Of a stretch of 64,000 nucleotides of DNA, positions 35,878-45,246 are shown piece after piece (within the stretch, counting starts at the first letter, position 1; every line of letters starts with the position of its first letter). The notes beneath the pieces were generated by a model. It searched no databases and was not told where the DNA came from. It was given only the letters and a program-made list of their open reading frames with translations. The stretch spans positions 34,648-98,647 of the forward strand of contig BPJO01000014.1 in NCBI GenBank assembly GCA_026004655.1. Reading direction: 5' to 3'. Made by a program: the position numbers and the translations under genes. The DNA comes from Phycisphaerae bacterium (GTDB lineage Bacteria; Planctomycetota; Phycisphaerae; Tepidisphaerales; Tepidisphaeraceae).

Positions 35878-35902
35878 TCCCGCCCGTCAAGGCGGGATTT
35901 TT
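35878..35902 (+). terminator. Terminator-like hairpin in the rpmI leader (candidate attenuator)
   Basis: TCCCGCC (35878-35884), a 6-nt loop, GGCGGGA (35891-35897) and TTTTT form a textbook intrinsic terminator shape. It sits 22 bp before rpmI. The only upstream gene is alr on the other strand, so no plus-strand transcript needs ending here. Attenuation of rpmI-rplT, or a 5'-stabilising hairpin, is the likely role. Confidence 0.55.
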
Positions 35903-35924
35903 CATCGACAAAGTTGAGGTTGTC

Positions 35925-36191
35925 ATGGGTTATAAGTACAAGCCGAATAAGGGCTGCGTGAAGCGATTTAAGGTCACCGCGACCGGTAAGATCAAACGTC
36001 GGGGGACGTTCAGCTCGCATTTGAGGTCCCGTCGGGATGCTGCGATGAAACGCCGGCTCGGTCGTCCTGCGATCTTGTTCGAAGGACACGCCAGGAATAT
36101 GCGACGTTTCATGGGTGTCAGTGGGCTTAAACCTCTGAAAATTGCACACGAACGAGCCATCGCTCAGCAAAAAAAGGCCACCGCGGCTTGA
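35925..36191 (+). CDS. rpmI: 50S ribosomal protein L35
   Basis: 88 residues (usual ~65). The family pattern is KYKPNKGCVKRFKVTATGKI, KRRGTFSSHLRSRRDAAMKR. The C-terminal ~25 residues (VSGLKPLKIAHERAIAQQKK) extend past the usual end. infC, the usual first gene of this operon, is not upstream. A TTGAGGTTGTC site precedes the ATG. Confidence 0.93.
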   Translation: MGYKYKPNKGCVKRFKVTATGKIKRRGTFSSHLRSRRDAAMKRRLGRPAILFEGHARNMRRFMGVSGLKPLKIAHERAIAQQKKATAA

Positions 36192-36207
36192 TGTTCATAA
36201 CTCAAAA

Positions 36208-36228
36208 GCTTTCGCACGGTGCGGAAGC
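36208..36228 (+). promoter_or_regulatory. Hairpin between rpmI and rplT
   Basis: GCTTTCGCAC and GTGCGGAAGC (36208-36228) form a near-perfect stem with one G-U pair and a minimal loop, midway in the 108-bp spacer. L20 regulates this operon by binding its mRNA in E. coli and Bacillus, so this is a plausible binding or processing site. The link is inference. Confidence 0.3.
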
Positions 36229-36299
36229 GGCTAAGCCGTCTGACCTCGTTCGGTCAGAATCGTGCCTCTGGCTCGGGTTTTAAATGAAAGGAATGGATC

Positions 36300-36662
36300 A
36301 TGCCTCGCGTTAAAGGCGGTCCCAAGCATTCTCGAAAACGGAAACGTGTTTTGAAACGGGCTAGTGGTTTTGTCGGTCAACCCGGCAAAAATTACCGCTC
36401 GGCTTTGGAGTTTACTCGTCGGGCAGACCGATATGCCTACGAACATCGAAAGGTCAAAAAGCGTCTGTTCCGCGAATTGTGGATCACTCGACTGAGTGCT
36501 GCCCTTCGTGCGCGCGGGTTGTCCTACAGTCGGTTCATTCCCGCGCTGGCTCAAGCCGGGATCGAACTCAACCGGAAGATGCTCGCCGACTTGGCCGTGG
36601 CGGATGTCCCGGCATTTGATGCAGTCGTCGAAAAGGTCAAACCTTATCTCAAATCGGCCTGA
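36300..36662 (+). CDS. rplT: 50S ribosomal protein L20
   Basis: 120 residues. L20 is required for early 50S assembly and is an autogenous repressor in other bacteria. Recognised by [60 protein letters not shown] sequence and [20 protein letters not shown]. Length is standard. AATGAAAGGA serves as ribosome site. Confidence 0.96.
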   Translation: MPRVKGGPKHSRKRKRVLKRASGFVGQPGKNYRSALEFTRRADRYAYEHRKVKKRLFRELWITRLSAALRARGLSYSRFIPALAQAGIELNRKMLADLAVADVPAFDAVVEKVKPYLKSA

Positions 36663-36691
36663 TAACTAATTCATTCATATCGATCGAATCC

Positions 36692-36732
36692 GTGCCCACG
36701 CTGAATACCCGCGTGGGCACTATGATTATTTT
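36692..36732 (+). terminator. Intrinsic terminator of rpmI-rplT
   Basis: GTGCCCACGC (36692-36701) and GCGTGGGCAC (36711-36720) form a perfect 10-bp stem with a 9-nt loop, followed by a T-rich stretch. It lies 30 bp after the rplT stop. Confidence 0.7.
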
Positions 36733-36770
36733 ATATTTCGCCGAAAATGAGTTGTTGTGAGGGAATATTA

Positions 36771-37604
36771 GTGCTGGATATCCTCGCTGCTTCTACCGAA
36801 TCGAGCGCAATTACCTCCATCTGGTCAGGTGCTGCTTTAATCGCACTGATTACGTTGACAGTCCTGGAAATCGTCCTGGGCATCGACAACATCATTTTTA
36901 TTTCTGTTTTGGCGGATAAGTTGCCCAAACACCAGCAAGCCAAGGCCAGAACGTTGGGGCTTACTCTGGCTATGATCATGCGGATTGTGATGCTTCTGGG
37001 GATCGGTTGGATCATGGGTTTGACTACGCCCGTTCCCGGGGTCGGTTCCTGGCTGGGCTTTATCACACCGGACAACGGATCAATGACCTGGCGTGATTTT
37101 ATTCTCCTGGGGGGTGGACTTTTCCTGATTTATAAATCCGTCACTGAAATTCACGAAAAGCTCGAGGGGAAAGAACACGCCCGTGAGGTCACAGTCGGGC
37201 TTTCATTTACCAGTGTCATTATTCAGATTCTGATTCTGGACATCGTTTTCAGCCTCGATAGCGTGATTACCGCGATCGGGATGGTTCAGAACCCGTCCGG
37301 GGACAGAACCGCTCAGTTGATTGTCATGGTGACTGCGGTCGTAATCGCGGTGGCAGTGATGCTTTTTGCCGCAGGTCCGATCAGCCGGTTTGTTAATCGA
37401 CACCCGACCGTCAAAATGCTCGCATTTAGTTTTCTCATTCTTGTGGGGGTAGTCCTGATCGTGGATGCGACGCACCGACACATTCCTAAGGGATACATCT
37501 ATTTCGCGATGGCCTTTTCGATCGTAGTGGAAATGCTTAATCTTAGACTCCGGTCGCGGGGTGAAACCGTTCGTTTGCACACACCGCAGTTGCCGGAATC
37601 CTAG
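36771..37604 (+). CDS. TerC/YgjT-family integral membrane protein
   Basis: About 277 residues with seven to eight membrane helices. The TerC signature acidic residues occur inside the membrane: VLEIVLGIDNIIFISVLADK and ILDIVFSLDSVITAIGM. TerC proteins export or handle metal ions, mainly Mn2+, in other bacteria, and some assist membrane protein metalation. GTG 36771 is preferred because GAGGGA lies 7 bp upstream, while the upstream ATG 36747 has no ribosome site. The gene stands alone between rplT and a pseudopilin. Confidence 0.85.
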   Translation: MLDILAASTESSAITSIWSGAALIALITLTVLEIVLGIDNIIFISVLADKLPKHQQAKARTLGLTLAMIMRIVMLLGIGWIMGLTTPVPGVGSWLGFITPDNGSMTWRDFILLGGGLFLIYKSVTEIHEKLEGKEHAREVTVGLSFTSVIIQILILDIVFSLDSVITAIGMVQNPSGDRTAQLIVMVTAVVIAVAVMLFAAGPISRFVNRHPTVKMLAFSFLILVGVVLIVDATHRHIPKGYIYFAMAFSIVVEMLNLRLRSRGETVRLHTPQLPES

Positions 37605-37659
37605 AACGTCTACCGTCTTGACAAGGGCAGTCGGGGCAAAAAGCCGATAGAATAGAGGT

Positions 37660-38589
37660 ATGAGAACCAAACCTTCCGATGGCTCAGTCAACGGGTTTAC
37701 ATTGATCGAACTGCTGGTGGCGTTGATCATTTTCGGATTAATCCTGGCGTCGGTGATTCCGTTCATCATGGCCAACCGAGAAATGTCCCGTCGGACCACC
37801 TGTGCAGCCAATCTCCGGGCGATCCAGTTTGCTCTTTCTCAATACCGCGAAGCTTACAATTCGTATCCGCGAACCCGGTTCGACCCCACCCAATCGAGTT
37901 GGACTGCTTATACCGGATCGGACGAACCTCAGCCTTTCTCGGCTGAGTCCGAGGTCCGACCCAACGATGTAACGGCTTGTCTTTGGCTTTTGGTCCGGAT
38001 CGGATATTTGCCTGATACGTCGGTTTTTGTTTGTCCGTCCAGCAATCGACGTCCTGATCCGATGACCAATAACAACGGTCAACGAGTTCAACCGACACTA
38101 CGAGGTAACTTTCGATCCGGGCGTTATTTAGCTTACTCAATCCTTTCCCCATTCAATAACTCGGCCGGTTTTACCTGGGATGATACCCTGCCTAGCAGTA
38201 CGGCATTGATGTCGGATATGAACCCCGGGATCAAAGGAAAACAGGACGACGTTACAAGACCGATGGCGTCGAATCCCCCTGAAAAACAACAATGGGCCAA
38301 CAGCAATAATCACGCCAAGGTCGGACAAAATGTGCTGTATTCTGGGGGAAACGTCGATTTTGTCCCCCACGTGTTTGTGGGAATGGGTTATATCCCCGCC
38401 AATGCCTTCGATCCGCTGACACGAAAACCAATTCCATCCCAACAAGGGGATAATATTTTCACTTCCTTGCTGCCTCACCCCAACACCCCTGACGGAACCA
38501 CCCCCAGCAACGGTCCGGGAGCGTTCGGACCCCACATCGGACCGAGCTGGAATTATGACAGCTATCTAATCCCGTCGGACGATGACTAA
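37660..38589 (+). CDS. Pseudopilin-like protein with type IV N-terminal methylation motif
   Basis: 309 residues. The prepilin cleavage site and first helix are NGFTLIELLVALIIFGLILA, cut after Gly and N-methylated at Phe. The rest resembles the planctomycete secreted pseudopilin family (TTCAANLRAIQFALSQYREA, NNHAKVGQNVLYSGGNVDFV), whose members are numerous in that phylum. It is probably processed by a PilD-type peptidase and held at the envelope. No secretion genes are adjacent. Confidence 0.75.
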   Translation: MRTKPSDGSVNGFTLIELLVALIIFGLILASVIPFIMANREMSRRTTCAANLRAIQFALSQYREAYNSYPRTRFDPTQSSWTAYTGSDEPQPFSAESEVRPNDVTACLWLLVRIGYLPDTSVFVCPSSNRRPDPMTNNNGQRVQPTLRGNFRSGRYLAYSILSPFNNSAGFTWDDTLPSSTALMSDMNPGIKGKQDDVTRPMASNPPEKQQWANSNNHAKVGQNVLYSGGNVDFVPHVFVGMGYIPANAFDPLTRKPIPSQQGDNIFTSLLPHPNTPDGTTPSNGPGAFGPHIGPSWNYDSYLIPSDDD

Positions 38590-38608
38590 ACCTTCAAGTC
38601 AAGAAGTC

Positions 38609-40279
38609 TTAGGTGGATGGCCTGGGTTCTTTTGAAGAGGGAGGCGATGTGTCTGGTTTGTCATTCCCGTTGGTGGGAGAGTTTTTCCTGTTGACCGAAG
38701 GACCTGTATCGGAACCGTTTCGGCGAGAAGGTTTCCCGGGTTCGTCAGGAGCTACGGGCACGATTTTGATCCCCGCCTGTTCGAGCAACGTTTTGCCTTG
38801 CCCGGCTTGCAACAGAAGCACATTCTGACCGGGTTGGAGTCCGTTGAGAATCTGCACGTCGGTTTCATTGGTGGCCCCGATTTCGACTGAAACGGGATTG
38901 ACGGTGTTGTTCTGGACCACGAACGCATAACGTTGACGCCCGGCTGAGTATAAAGACCCAACCGGTATATAAACGGCGTTTTCGATCCGTCGGGTCAGGA
39001 TGCTGACCTGCGCGGTCATTCCCGGTTTGAGCCCGGGCGGGGGTTTCGTCCAAGACTACGTCCACCGGGTAATCGCGTCTGTCCGGATTGCTCCATCGGT
39101 CCACGGAATCAGCGACCGGGCTGATTCTGCTGACACTTCCGATCAGGGGTGTCGAAATGGAATTAAGTTTGATGGTCGCAGTCTGACCCACTTCCAATCC
39201 GCTGATAAGGCTTTCATTGACTTTGAGAGTCACTTTCATACGTGAGGTGTCGGGAAGACGCATGAGAACTTGTCTTTCGCGGACGGTGGCACCTTCCTGG
39301 ATCTGGACGCTATCACGGTTGTTTTCGTTTCGGTAAACGACCAACCCGTCGGCAGGGGCACGAATGGTGCAGTTTTCGACTTGTTGTCGGAGGTGCGCGA
39401 CCCGTCTTTCGATCACTTCGAGCTGCGATCGTTTGGCAGCCAGGTCGGCAATACGTTGTGAAAGATTGGCGCTGTTTTCCCGTTTGGTGCGTTCGAGCTT
39501 CTGTTCGGCTTGGGCGAGGGTGTTTTTCAAATTCGCAAGCTCAGACTGGTGGGTATAAGTCACGAGCAGGTCCAGATCGCTTTTGGCTTTGCTGACGTCA
39601 CGCTGGGCGGCAGCGACATCGAGTTCCTTGGTCTTGACTTCGGTTGCAGTGACGAAACCCTTTGCAAAAAGAGACCGCGTCTGGGCCAGATCGTCTTGCT
39701 TGGTCTTGAGCCCGGTTTCGGCTTTTTCCAAGGCCATTCTAGCATCGGCGATTTGTCCCGGATACACACCTTCCACATATTTAGTCATTTCGATCTGTGC
39801 AAGTTGCAAAGCCACCTCGGCGGCTTCGAGATTGGGCGGCGTTTTGGCTTTTCTGGATCTCCAGCATCTCCTCGGCGGTCGTCACATCTGCCTTGGCGCG
39901 TTTGCCATTCAATGAGCGTGTCTTCAAGACGCTGGCGTATGGTAGAAGAATCCAAAACGACAAGAATATCGCCTTTTTTTACAAAAGACCCTTCCGGAGC
40001 CAGCTCGGTGATCGTGCTAGCACCTTCGACCTGACACACGATGTCAATATTGTCCACCGCTTGCAGGTCTCCACGAACAACCACACGGGATTCGAAAACA
40101 CCTTTTTTCACCGGAACCGTGGTCAATGATGTCGGGATGGAACTCCCAAAACCTGAGGGCTTTCCGATCAGAAACAAGGTCAAAACAAGACCGAAAACCA
40201 GAAACACTCCGATACCATAAACCCATTTCGGAATCGGACGGGAAAGACGCTTTCGGTTGGTGACTGCGATCTGAGTCAT
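38609..40279 (-). pseudogene. HlyD/MacA-type efflux periplasmic adaptor, three frameshifts
   Basis: Membrane-fusion protein of ~555 residues when restored. It starts at ATG 40279 with one membrane anchor (VYGIGVFLVFGLVLTLFLIG). A barrel/lipoyl half (GDLQAVDNIDIVCQVEGAST), a long coiled-coil hairpin (residues ~120-280) and the second lipoyl half (NCTIRAPADGLVVYRNENNR) follow. The C-terminus is a Ser/Pro/Asn tail. The frame breaks at about 39897-39901, GGG 39834-39836 and GGG 39035-39037. Each is fixed by removing one base, giving DETPAGLKPGMTAQV at the last junction. The partner permease and ATPase (macB-type) are not in the window. Confidence 0.7.
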
Positions 40280-40422
40280 GAATGGAAATTGCAAATGTGA
40301 ACCTTGATATTTTTAACAAATAAAGCAAGCGGAATGAAAAACCGTTATTCGATCCATCCCACAGGCCTGTACTTCTTCACTTATACATATTACACACCAA
40401 CCAACGTTACGTTTTAGACATT

Positions 40423-42081
40423 TTAGTCCGGCGGGGGAATTGAATCGGTTTTTTGGGCGTTTTGAAGACGTATAAAAAGTTTCACCAGATCGGGACGATC
40501 GGGGTTCAGCTTACGCGCGTGGTGAAGGGCCTCCTCGGCTTCGGTGAGTCGGTTCGTTGCCAGATACGCTTCGGCTGCCCGTATCCAGGCCTCGGCGACC
40601 CGCGGGTCACCTTTTCCGTAATGTCGTTCATGGACCTGCACGTTCCGAAGCAACAGGTTCCGGGCTTGCTCGTCTTGACGTTCGAAAAGGGCGATCCAGG
40701 CCGCATTGACCAGAACGATCGGTTCATCCGGCCAGTTTTTCAAGGCAATATCCGAGTACTTTTTGGCCATACCCAGATCACGGTTGGCGATGGCCCAGGA
40801 CGCCAGATTGCTTGCGCCGACTTTTCCGAACGGGGTATGTTCGAACGTATGCCGCATGAGCGTTTCATGGTCTTTCCATACCCGACATTGAACCATCGAC
40901 ACGATCGACCAGATCGCCACCAGCCCGACCATACCCCAGCGGGTGGTCTGCGACTGAGAGGCGATCCGGGCGACAATCATTCCAACTCCGAGCATACCAA
41001 CGTACAGATAATGGTCGGCCACCGTGCTGACGGATTGAAACTCGAATCGGACCCATCCCAGGGTATGAATCGGGGCGACCACGCTCAGCAAGGCCCCACA
41101 GACCGGCAAATATGCCTGCTTTTTCCAGAAATAGATCAAGATCAATCCCATCGGGATAACAAACATCCACGTCCAGTAAAGCTGTCCGGTTTGGATCAGA
41201 TAAGAAGGGGTGCGTCCGTAATCCAGAACCAAAGGATAAGGAAAAAGAATTTTTCCCCAATAGAAGACGATCGAATCCAACGCAATCAAAGGCCTTGCCC
41301 ACCAAGGGGATTCGATCGATGATGCGGGTTGAACCATCCGTGCAATGACCATGAACGGGATCACCAGTATCAAAAAGGGGACCTGGTCGCGGACTGAACG
41401 TTTCCACGGGGTTTTGAGCAGCATAGTGTCGATCAGAAAAATCAAGGCCGGGGTCGTCATCGCCGAGGGTTTGGACAATAACGCCAATAACAATAAAAAA
41501 CCTGATATCCCCCATCGAACGAACGATGCTCGTTTGGGATCCGAAATATCGGAAACCTCGACCCCGGTTTCGCGGAACCGGATGAACCAGTAAACAGCCC
41601 CCAGCACGCAGCAACCGCTTAGAACGTCTTTTAACCCGCTGATCCAGGCAACCGATTCCACTTGGATCGGGTGCACCAAAAAGGCCAATCCACCCAACAG
41701 CGATGCCCGTGAACAACCCAAAATCCGATATAGTATTCGATAAACAATCCCAGCCGACACCCAATGGAACAACCCGTTGGCCAAATGAAACCAAAAACGG
41801 GTTCAGACCGATACCCCAATCATTCGTCGGGGTCCGGGCCAGAAACGACAGACCCGCCCAGACCGTATAAGTCAACGGAATGAAAATGGCATACTCGGCG
41901 TGCGTCCCAGTAATAGACCCAACGTATCCCAAGAAGGCGGATTCAACCGGGGATTATGATGGATCGTTGTTCCATCATCCCACCACGTGAACTCGGCCGT
42001 CAGAAGGGAACCGAAAACCACCATCCCGACCAAGGCCAACACCAGATAAGGTCTTCGGGAGAGGTGTTTTACCCCACTCAT
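40423..42081 (-). pseudogene. TMTC-like multi-pass membrane protein with TPR tail, two frameshifts
   Basis: Restored length is about 552 residues. The N-terminal WWDDGTTIHHNP resembles the acidic luminal loop of protein O-mannosyltransferase-like TMTC proteins, and ten or so membrane helices follow (LANGLFHWVSAGIVYRILYR, FLVHPIQVESVAWISGLKDV). The C-terminus has TPR-like helices (AEAYLATNRLTEAEEALHHA, RKLNPDRPDLVKLF). The frame breaks near 41890-41905 (net one base missing) and at AAAAA 41793-41797 (one extra). It overlaps the yfiH-like gene by 4 bp (ATGA), so the two are coupled. Glycosyltransferase activity is a family inference. Confidence 0.65.
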
Positions 42082-42890
42082 AACCGAGCTCCGATAATTG
42101 CTGCCATTCGTCCGGTAAGTCCGTTATCCCGACGGTGTGAAAAAAACTCCCGGGCGTGGGTGAACGTGCACCGATCCGTCAGGTCGATCTGTTTGTCGGG
42201 CACGCCGACGTCTAACATCTGCAAAATCAGGCACTGACGCAAATCTAGATGGGCGTAATCCGCACCCCGGGGGCTAGGACGACCGGGGGTGTTCCGACCA
42301 AACACCGATTCAAAAGTGCGAAACACCTCGATCCCGACTTCGAACGCATCGATGCTGATCGATGGACCGATCGCAGCCAACACATTCGACGGACGGTTGA
42401 ACCTTTTCAAGGCTTCCAGAATTACCCCCCCAATCACTCCACGCCAGCCGGCATGAACCGCAGCCACCTGACCGGTGATCCGGTCGGCCAGTAACACCGG
42501 AACGCAGTCGGCGACTCGAACACTCACAATCGTCTCAGGATCATCACTCCACAAGGCATCGGCCTGACCGATTTCGATCCCACCGTGGATTCTGTCGGTG
42601 ACCGTGCAAGTCCGGGTATCGACCACGCAAGCCCCGTGAACCTGATGCGCCAAGTACCGTCGTCGTCTCTCACACCCGATCGCCTTTTGCAACCGACGAT
42701 AATTCTCCGAAATATTCTCGGTCGAGTCTTGGATCGACTGCTCCGATGGGTTCCCCAGGTTCAAGGATTCGAACGGACCCCGGCTGATTCCACCCAGACG
42801 GGTCGAAAAGGCGTGTGGAAACCCCTGCTCCAGAAGCACGGGTGATTGGTAAACGACCAGTCCATCAGGATATGTAAAACGTTGGATCAC
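42078..42890 (-). CDS. pgeF: YfiH/PgeF-family copper/purine-nucleoside or peptidoglycan-editing enzyme
   Basis: 270 residues, GTG start at 42890. Metal-binding residues of this family are present: HQVHGACVVDTRTC, SVRVADCVPVLLADR and AAVHAGWRGVIGG. Members have been described as multicopper-type phenol oxidases, as purine nucleoside phosphorylases, and as PgeF, which removes misincorporated L-Ser from the peptidoglycan stem. Which activity applies cannot be told from sequence. No signal peptide, so cytoplasmic. Confidence 0.8.
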   Translation of the reverse strand: MIQRFTYPDGLVVYQSPVLLEQGFPHAFSTRLGGISRGPFESLNLGNPSEQSIQDSTENISENYRRLQKAIGCERRRRYLAHQVHGACVVDTRTCTVTDRIHGGIEIGQADALWSDDPETIVSVRVADCVPVLLADRITGQVAAVHAGWRGVIGGVILEALKRFNRPSNVLAAIGPSISIDAFEVGIEVFRTFESVFGRNTPGRPSPRGADYAHLDLRQCLILQMLDVGVPDKQIDLTDRCTFTHAREFFSHRRDNGLTGRMAAIIGARL

Positions 42891-42927
42891 GAACGCGACT
42901 CTACACGATTCGAAATAACATGCGAAA

Positions 42928-43704
42928 CTAGATTTTGTTCAGCTGGTAAATGGTCGCCCGCAGATCCTTTGGGTAGGGGGCTTCGAGGGTCAGCGGGTTT
43001 CCGTTCGGATGTACAAAACCAAGCCGATGCGCGTGCAAGGTCAGTCGGTCGATCAACGGACGTTCCTGCTCGGTCCGCGCTGGTCGATATCCTCGTTTAT
43101 AGTTAGACAAAAACAGCGGTGTGTCCGTACCGTACAACGGGTCGATCGCCAAGGGATGTCCGATGTGTGCAAAATGAACCCGAATCTGGTGGGTTTTGCC
43201 TGTTTTTGGAAAAACGCGAACGACTGTGAACCGTTTGGGTCGAGATTCGACTTTCCAGTCGGTTTTAGCAGGTCTTCCTTTTTTCACCACCGCCATTCGA
43301 TCGGTCTGGGTCGGATGCGGGGCGATCGGAGCATCCACGGTCCCTTGTTCGTCGGTTAATTGTCCTGACACGATCGCGACGTATTCCTTCAGAACCGTGT
43401 TATTTTGGAACTGATGTGACAGTTTACGCTGGGCGTCGAGATGTTTGGCAAACAACATGACCCCTGTGGTGTCCTTGTCCAGACGATGAACGACCCTCAG
43501 ACGCGGGTCGGTTTGACCTTTGCACGGGAGTCCGGTCTGTCGGCTTAACCGTTCCAACACACTGTCGGTTTCACCCCGTCCGGGAATGGCAGCCAGATCG
43601 GAGGGTTTGTTGACGGCTATGATATGCTCGTCTTCATACAGAATGGTCAGACAATCCCTTTTTTTCATGAAATGGTCATCCTCAGATTCATCGGTCGAGT
43701 CCAT
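42928..43704 (-). CDS. RluA/RluD-family 23S rRNA pseudouridine synthase
   Basis: 258 residues. The catalytic Asp lies in the family signature VVHRLDKDTTGVMLFAK. Other motifs: IIAVNKPSDLAAIPGRG near the N-terminus, ETTGKTHQIRVHFAHIGHPL-type (VFPKTGKTHQIRVHFAHIG) and DPLYG. There is no N-terminal S4 domain, which points to the RluA/RluC-like subgroup. The start is unclear: ATG 43704 abuts GAAGG with no spacing, and Met13 (43668) is a reasonable alternative. Confidence 0.85.
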   Translation of the reverse strand: MDSTDESEDDHFMKKRDCLTILYEDEHIIAVNKPSDLAAIPGRGETDSVLERLSRQTGLPCKGQTDPRLRVVHRLDKDTTGVMLFAKHLDAQRKLSHQFQNNTVLKEYVAIVSGQLTDEQGTVDAPIAPHPTQTDRMAVVKKGRPAKTDWKVESRPKRFTVVRVFPKTGKTHQIRVHFAHIGHPLAIDPLYGTDTPLFLSNYKRGYRPARTEQERPLIDRLTLHAHRLGFVHPNGNPLTLEAPYPKDLRATIYQLNKI

Positions 43705-43739
43705 CCTTCGGCAAAAAAAACCGGTGGAGCATGGTTTGC

Positions 43740-44741
43740 TTATTGCAGAACTGTCAGATGGCTTCGTGTGATATGGACGAACTTACCTCCGGACTCGGCT
43801 GCGATTCGTTTCAACGGGTCATCCGAAGGGCTGTCCCCGATACTAAAGCCATGAATCCGAACGGTTTTTCCCTTGACCAGATTCAACACTTCGGTGGCAA
43901 AATCGGTCAAGGCCAGCTGGTCGCTTTTAGCAGTTACCAGGACGATTTCACCGGGGTTTTGTCTGACCGCCTGCTGCAGGGCTGATTCCACGGTTGTTGC
44001 TCTACCTAGAGAGACCTCGTCCAACCACCGGACCAGTTTTCTTATTTCGTCCGCGGTCGCGTAGGTCATGCCACCGGACAATGGGTATACGTCCTCCGTG
44101 CCGTTGTTCCATAGACATACTGAAAACCGTCGGTCCGGACCCAATGAAGAAACCGATTTGATCAAAAGCTTTTTAATGGACGCAAAGTAGACCGCAGTGG
44201 CGTCCCCACGGTCCACCACATACGACACTTTTTCAGACGTCAGGTCTGTGTTGAAAAAGGTGGGTTTCTGGGGCAAAACCGAATCGACCGACTCCGAAGG
44301 CGAGGCTTGGGGAGCAGGGTTTTGTGAAAACACCACGATGACCCCGATCAGACACAACACCGCCACGACCGAAAAACCGATGATAAACGCGATCAAGGTT
44401 GTCCGTTGAGAAGCCTTCTGCTGGGCGGGGGTTGCGGTCGTGATCGTTCGAGGATCGCGGTTCATCAGACCGCTCGAAAGACCGGAACTGTGTACCACCT
44501 CGGCTAATTCTTCCAGACCCGACGGGACGGACGAAATCCCTGCTCGCGATTTGACCTGATACAGCGCTTTGGGTTCACCCGATTCGGTTTCTGCCTGACG
44601 GATCGAGCCTCCCTGAGACCTTCCGATCTTTTTGGGAACCGTCTGAATCGTTCCACAGTATTGGCAACGACACACCCCCCCGGCAAAGGCGTCATCAATC
44701 TCCAGCGTGTTTCGGCAATTGGCACAAGTCAGCTCGATCAC
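43740..44741 (-). CDS. Zinc-ribbon, single-pass membrane protein with VWA-like domain
   Basis: About 333 residues from GTG 44741, with GAGAGG 11 bp upstream. The N-terminal ribbon has CANC...CRCQYCG. A Ser/Thr/Gln linker leads to one membrane helix (TLIAFIIGFSVVAVLCLIGV). The C-terminal part (VSYVVDRGDATAVYFASIKK, RFSVCLWNNG, GEIVLVTAKSDQLALTDFAT) resembles a von Willebrand A fold seen in planctomycete proteins, but a full MIDAS motif (DxSxS) is not seen. It may be a scaffold or sensor. Confidence 0.55.
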   Translation of the reverse strand: MIELTCANCRNTLEIDDAFAGGVCRCQYCGTIQTVPKKIGRSQGGSIRQAETESGEPKALYQVKSRAGISSVPSGLEELAEVVHSSGLSSGLMNRDPRTITTATPAQQKASQRTTLIAFIIGFSVVAVLCLIGVIVVFSQNPAPQASPSESVDSVLPQKPTFFNTDLTSEKVSYVVDRGDATAVYFASIKKLLIKSVSSLGPDRRFSVCLWNNGTEDVYPLSGGMTYATADEIRKLVRWLDEVSLGRATTVESALQQAVRQNPGEIVLVTAKSDQLALTDFATEVLNLVKGKTVRIHGFSIGDSPSDDPLKRIAAESGGKFVHITRSHLTVLQ

Positions 44742-44804
44742 GACGATATCATCCTCTCGGCAAACCAATCCCCACGACTCAGGGTCCTGACTATACTCTA
44801 ACCC

Positions 44805-45185
44805 ATGCCTTATCGAGTATCCAAAACCGATTTCATGAACCTCGTCAAGGAGGCCCTTGAAACCCTACCCAAACAGTTTGCCGAGTTCCTCGACGAAGTA
44901 CCCATCGAAATCCGCGATCGTCCCACTCGTCAGCAGCTTAAAAGCGTCGGATTAACCAAAGATGAACTACTGTTGGGGTTGTACACCGGAACCGCGCTTC
45001 CGGATCGGTCCGTCGAGATGGGGGTCAGACTTCCTGACAAGATTTATCTTTTTCAGCACAATATCGAATCCATATGTGACTCTGCCGAACAACTCAAGCA
45101 AGAGGTGCGTAAAACCGTTCTTCACGAAATTGGCCATCATTTCGGTCTGGATGAAGACGACTTGGAAAAACTCGGGTACGGATGA
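44805..45185 (+). CDS. Zincin-like metallopeptidase family protein (PF06262 type)
   Basis: 126 residues. The HExxH metal site is HEIGHHFGLDEDDLEKLGYG at the C-terminus, the hallmark of this small zincin family. The N-terminal part (FMNLVKEALETLPKQFAEFL, then VPIEIRDRPT) also matches. Proteolytic activity has not been shown for most members. It is cytoplasmic and upstream of dapL by 61 bp, and the two may share a transcript. Confidence 0.8.
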   Translation: MPYRVSKTDFMNLVKEALETLPKQFAEFLDEVPIEIRDRPTRQQLKSVGLTKDELLLGLYTGTALPDRSVEMGVRLPDKIYLFQHNIESICDSAEQLKQEVRKTVLHEIGHHFGLDEDDLEKLGYG

Positions 45186-45246
45186 GCCTAATCATACCCC
45201 GTAACCGGTTTACACGACCGCTTCAACCAGTACACTTTGAACCCCT

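Noticed and set aside
37621..37655. TTGACA with TAGAAT before the pseudopilin gene
   Set aside because: Spacer is 24 bp, outside the workable sigma70 range.
39510..40034. Plus-strand 174-codon frame
   Set aside because: Antisense to the efflux adaptor coiled-coil region; it arises from the Arg/Gln-rich heptads on the other strand.
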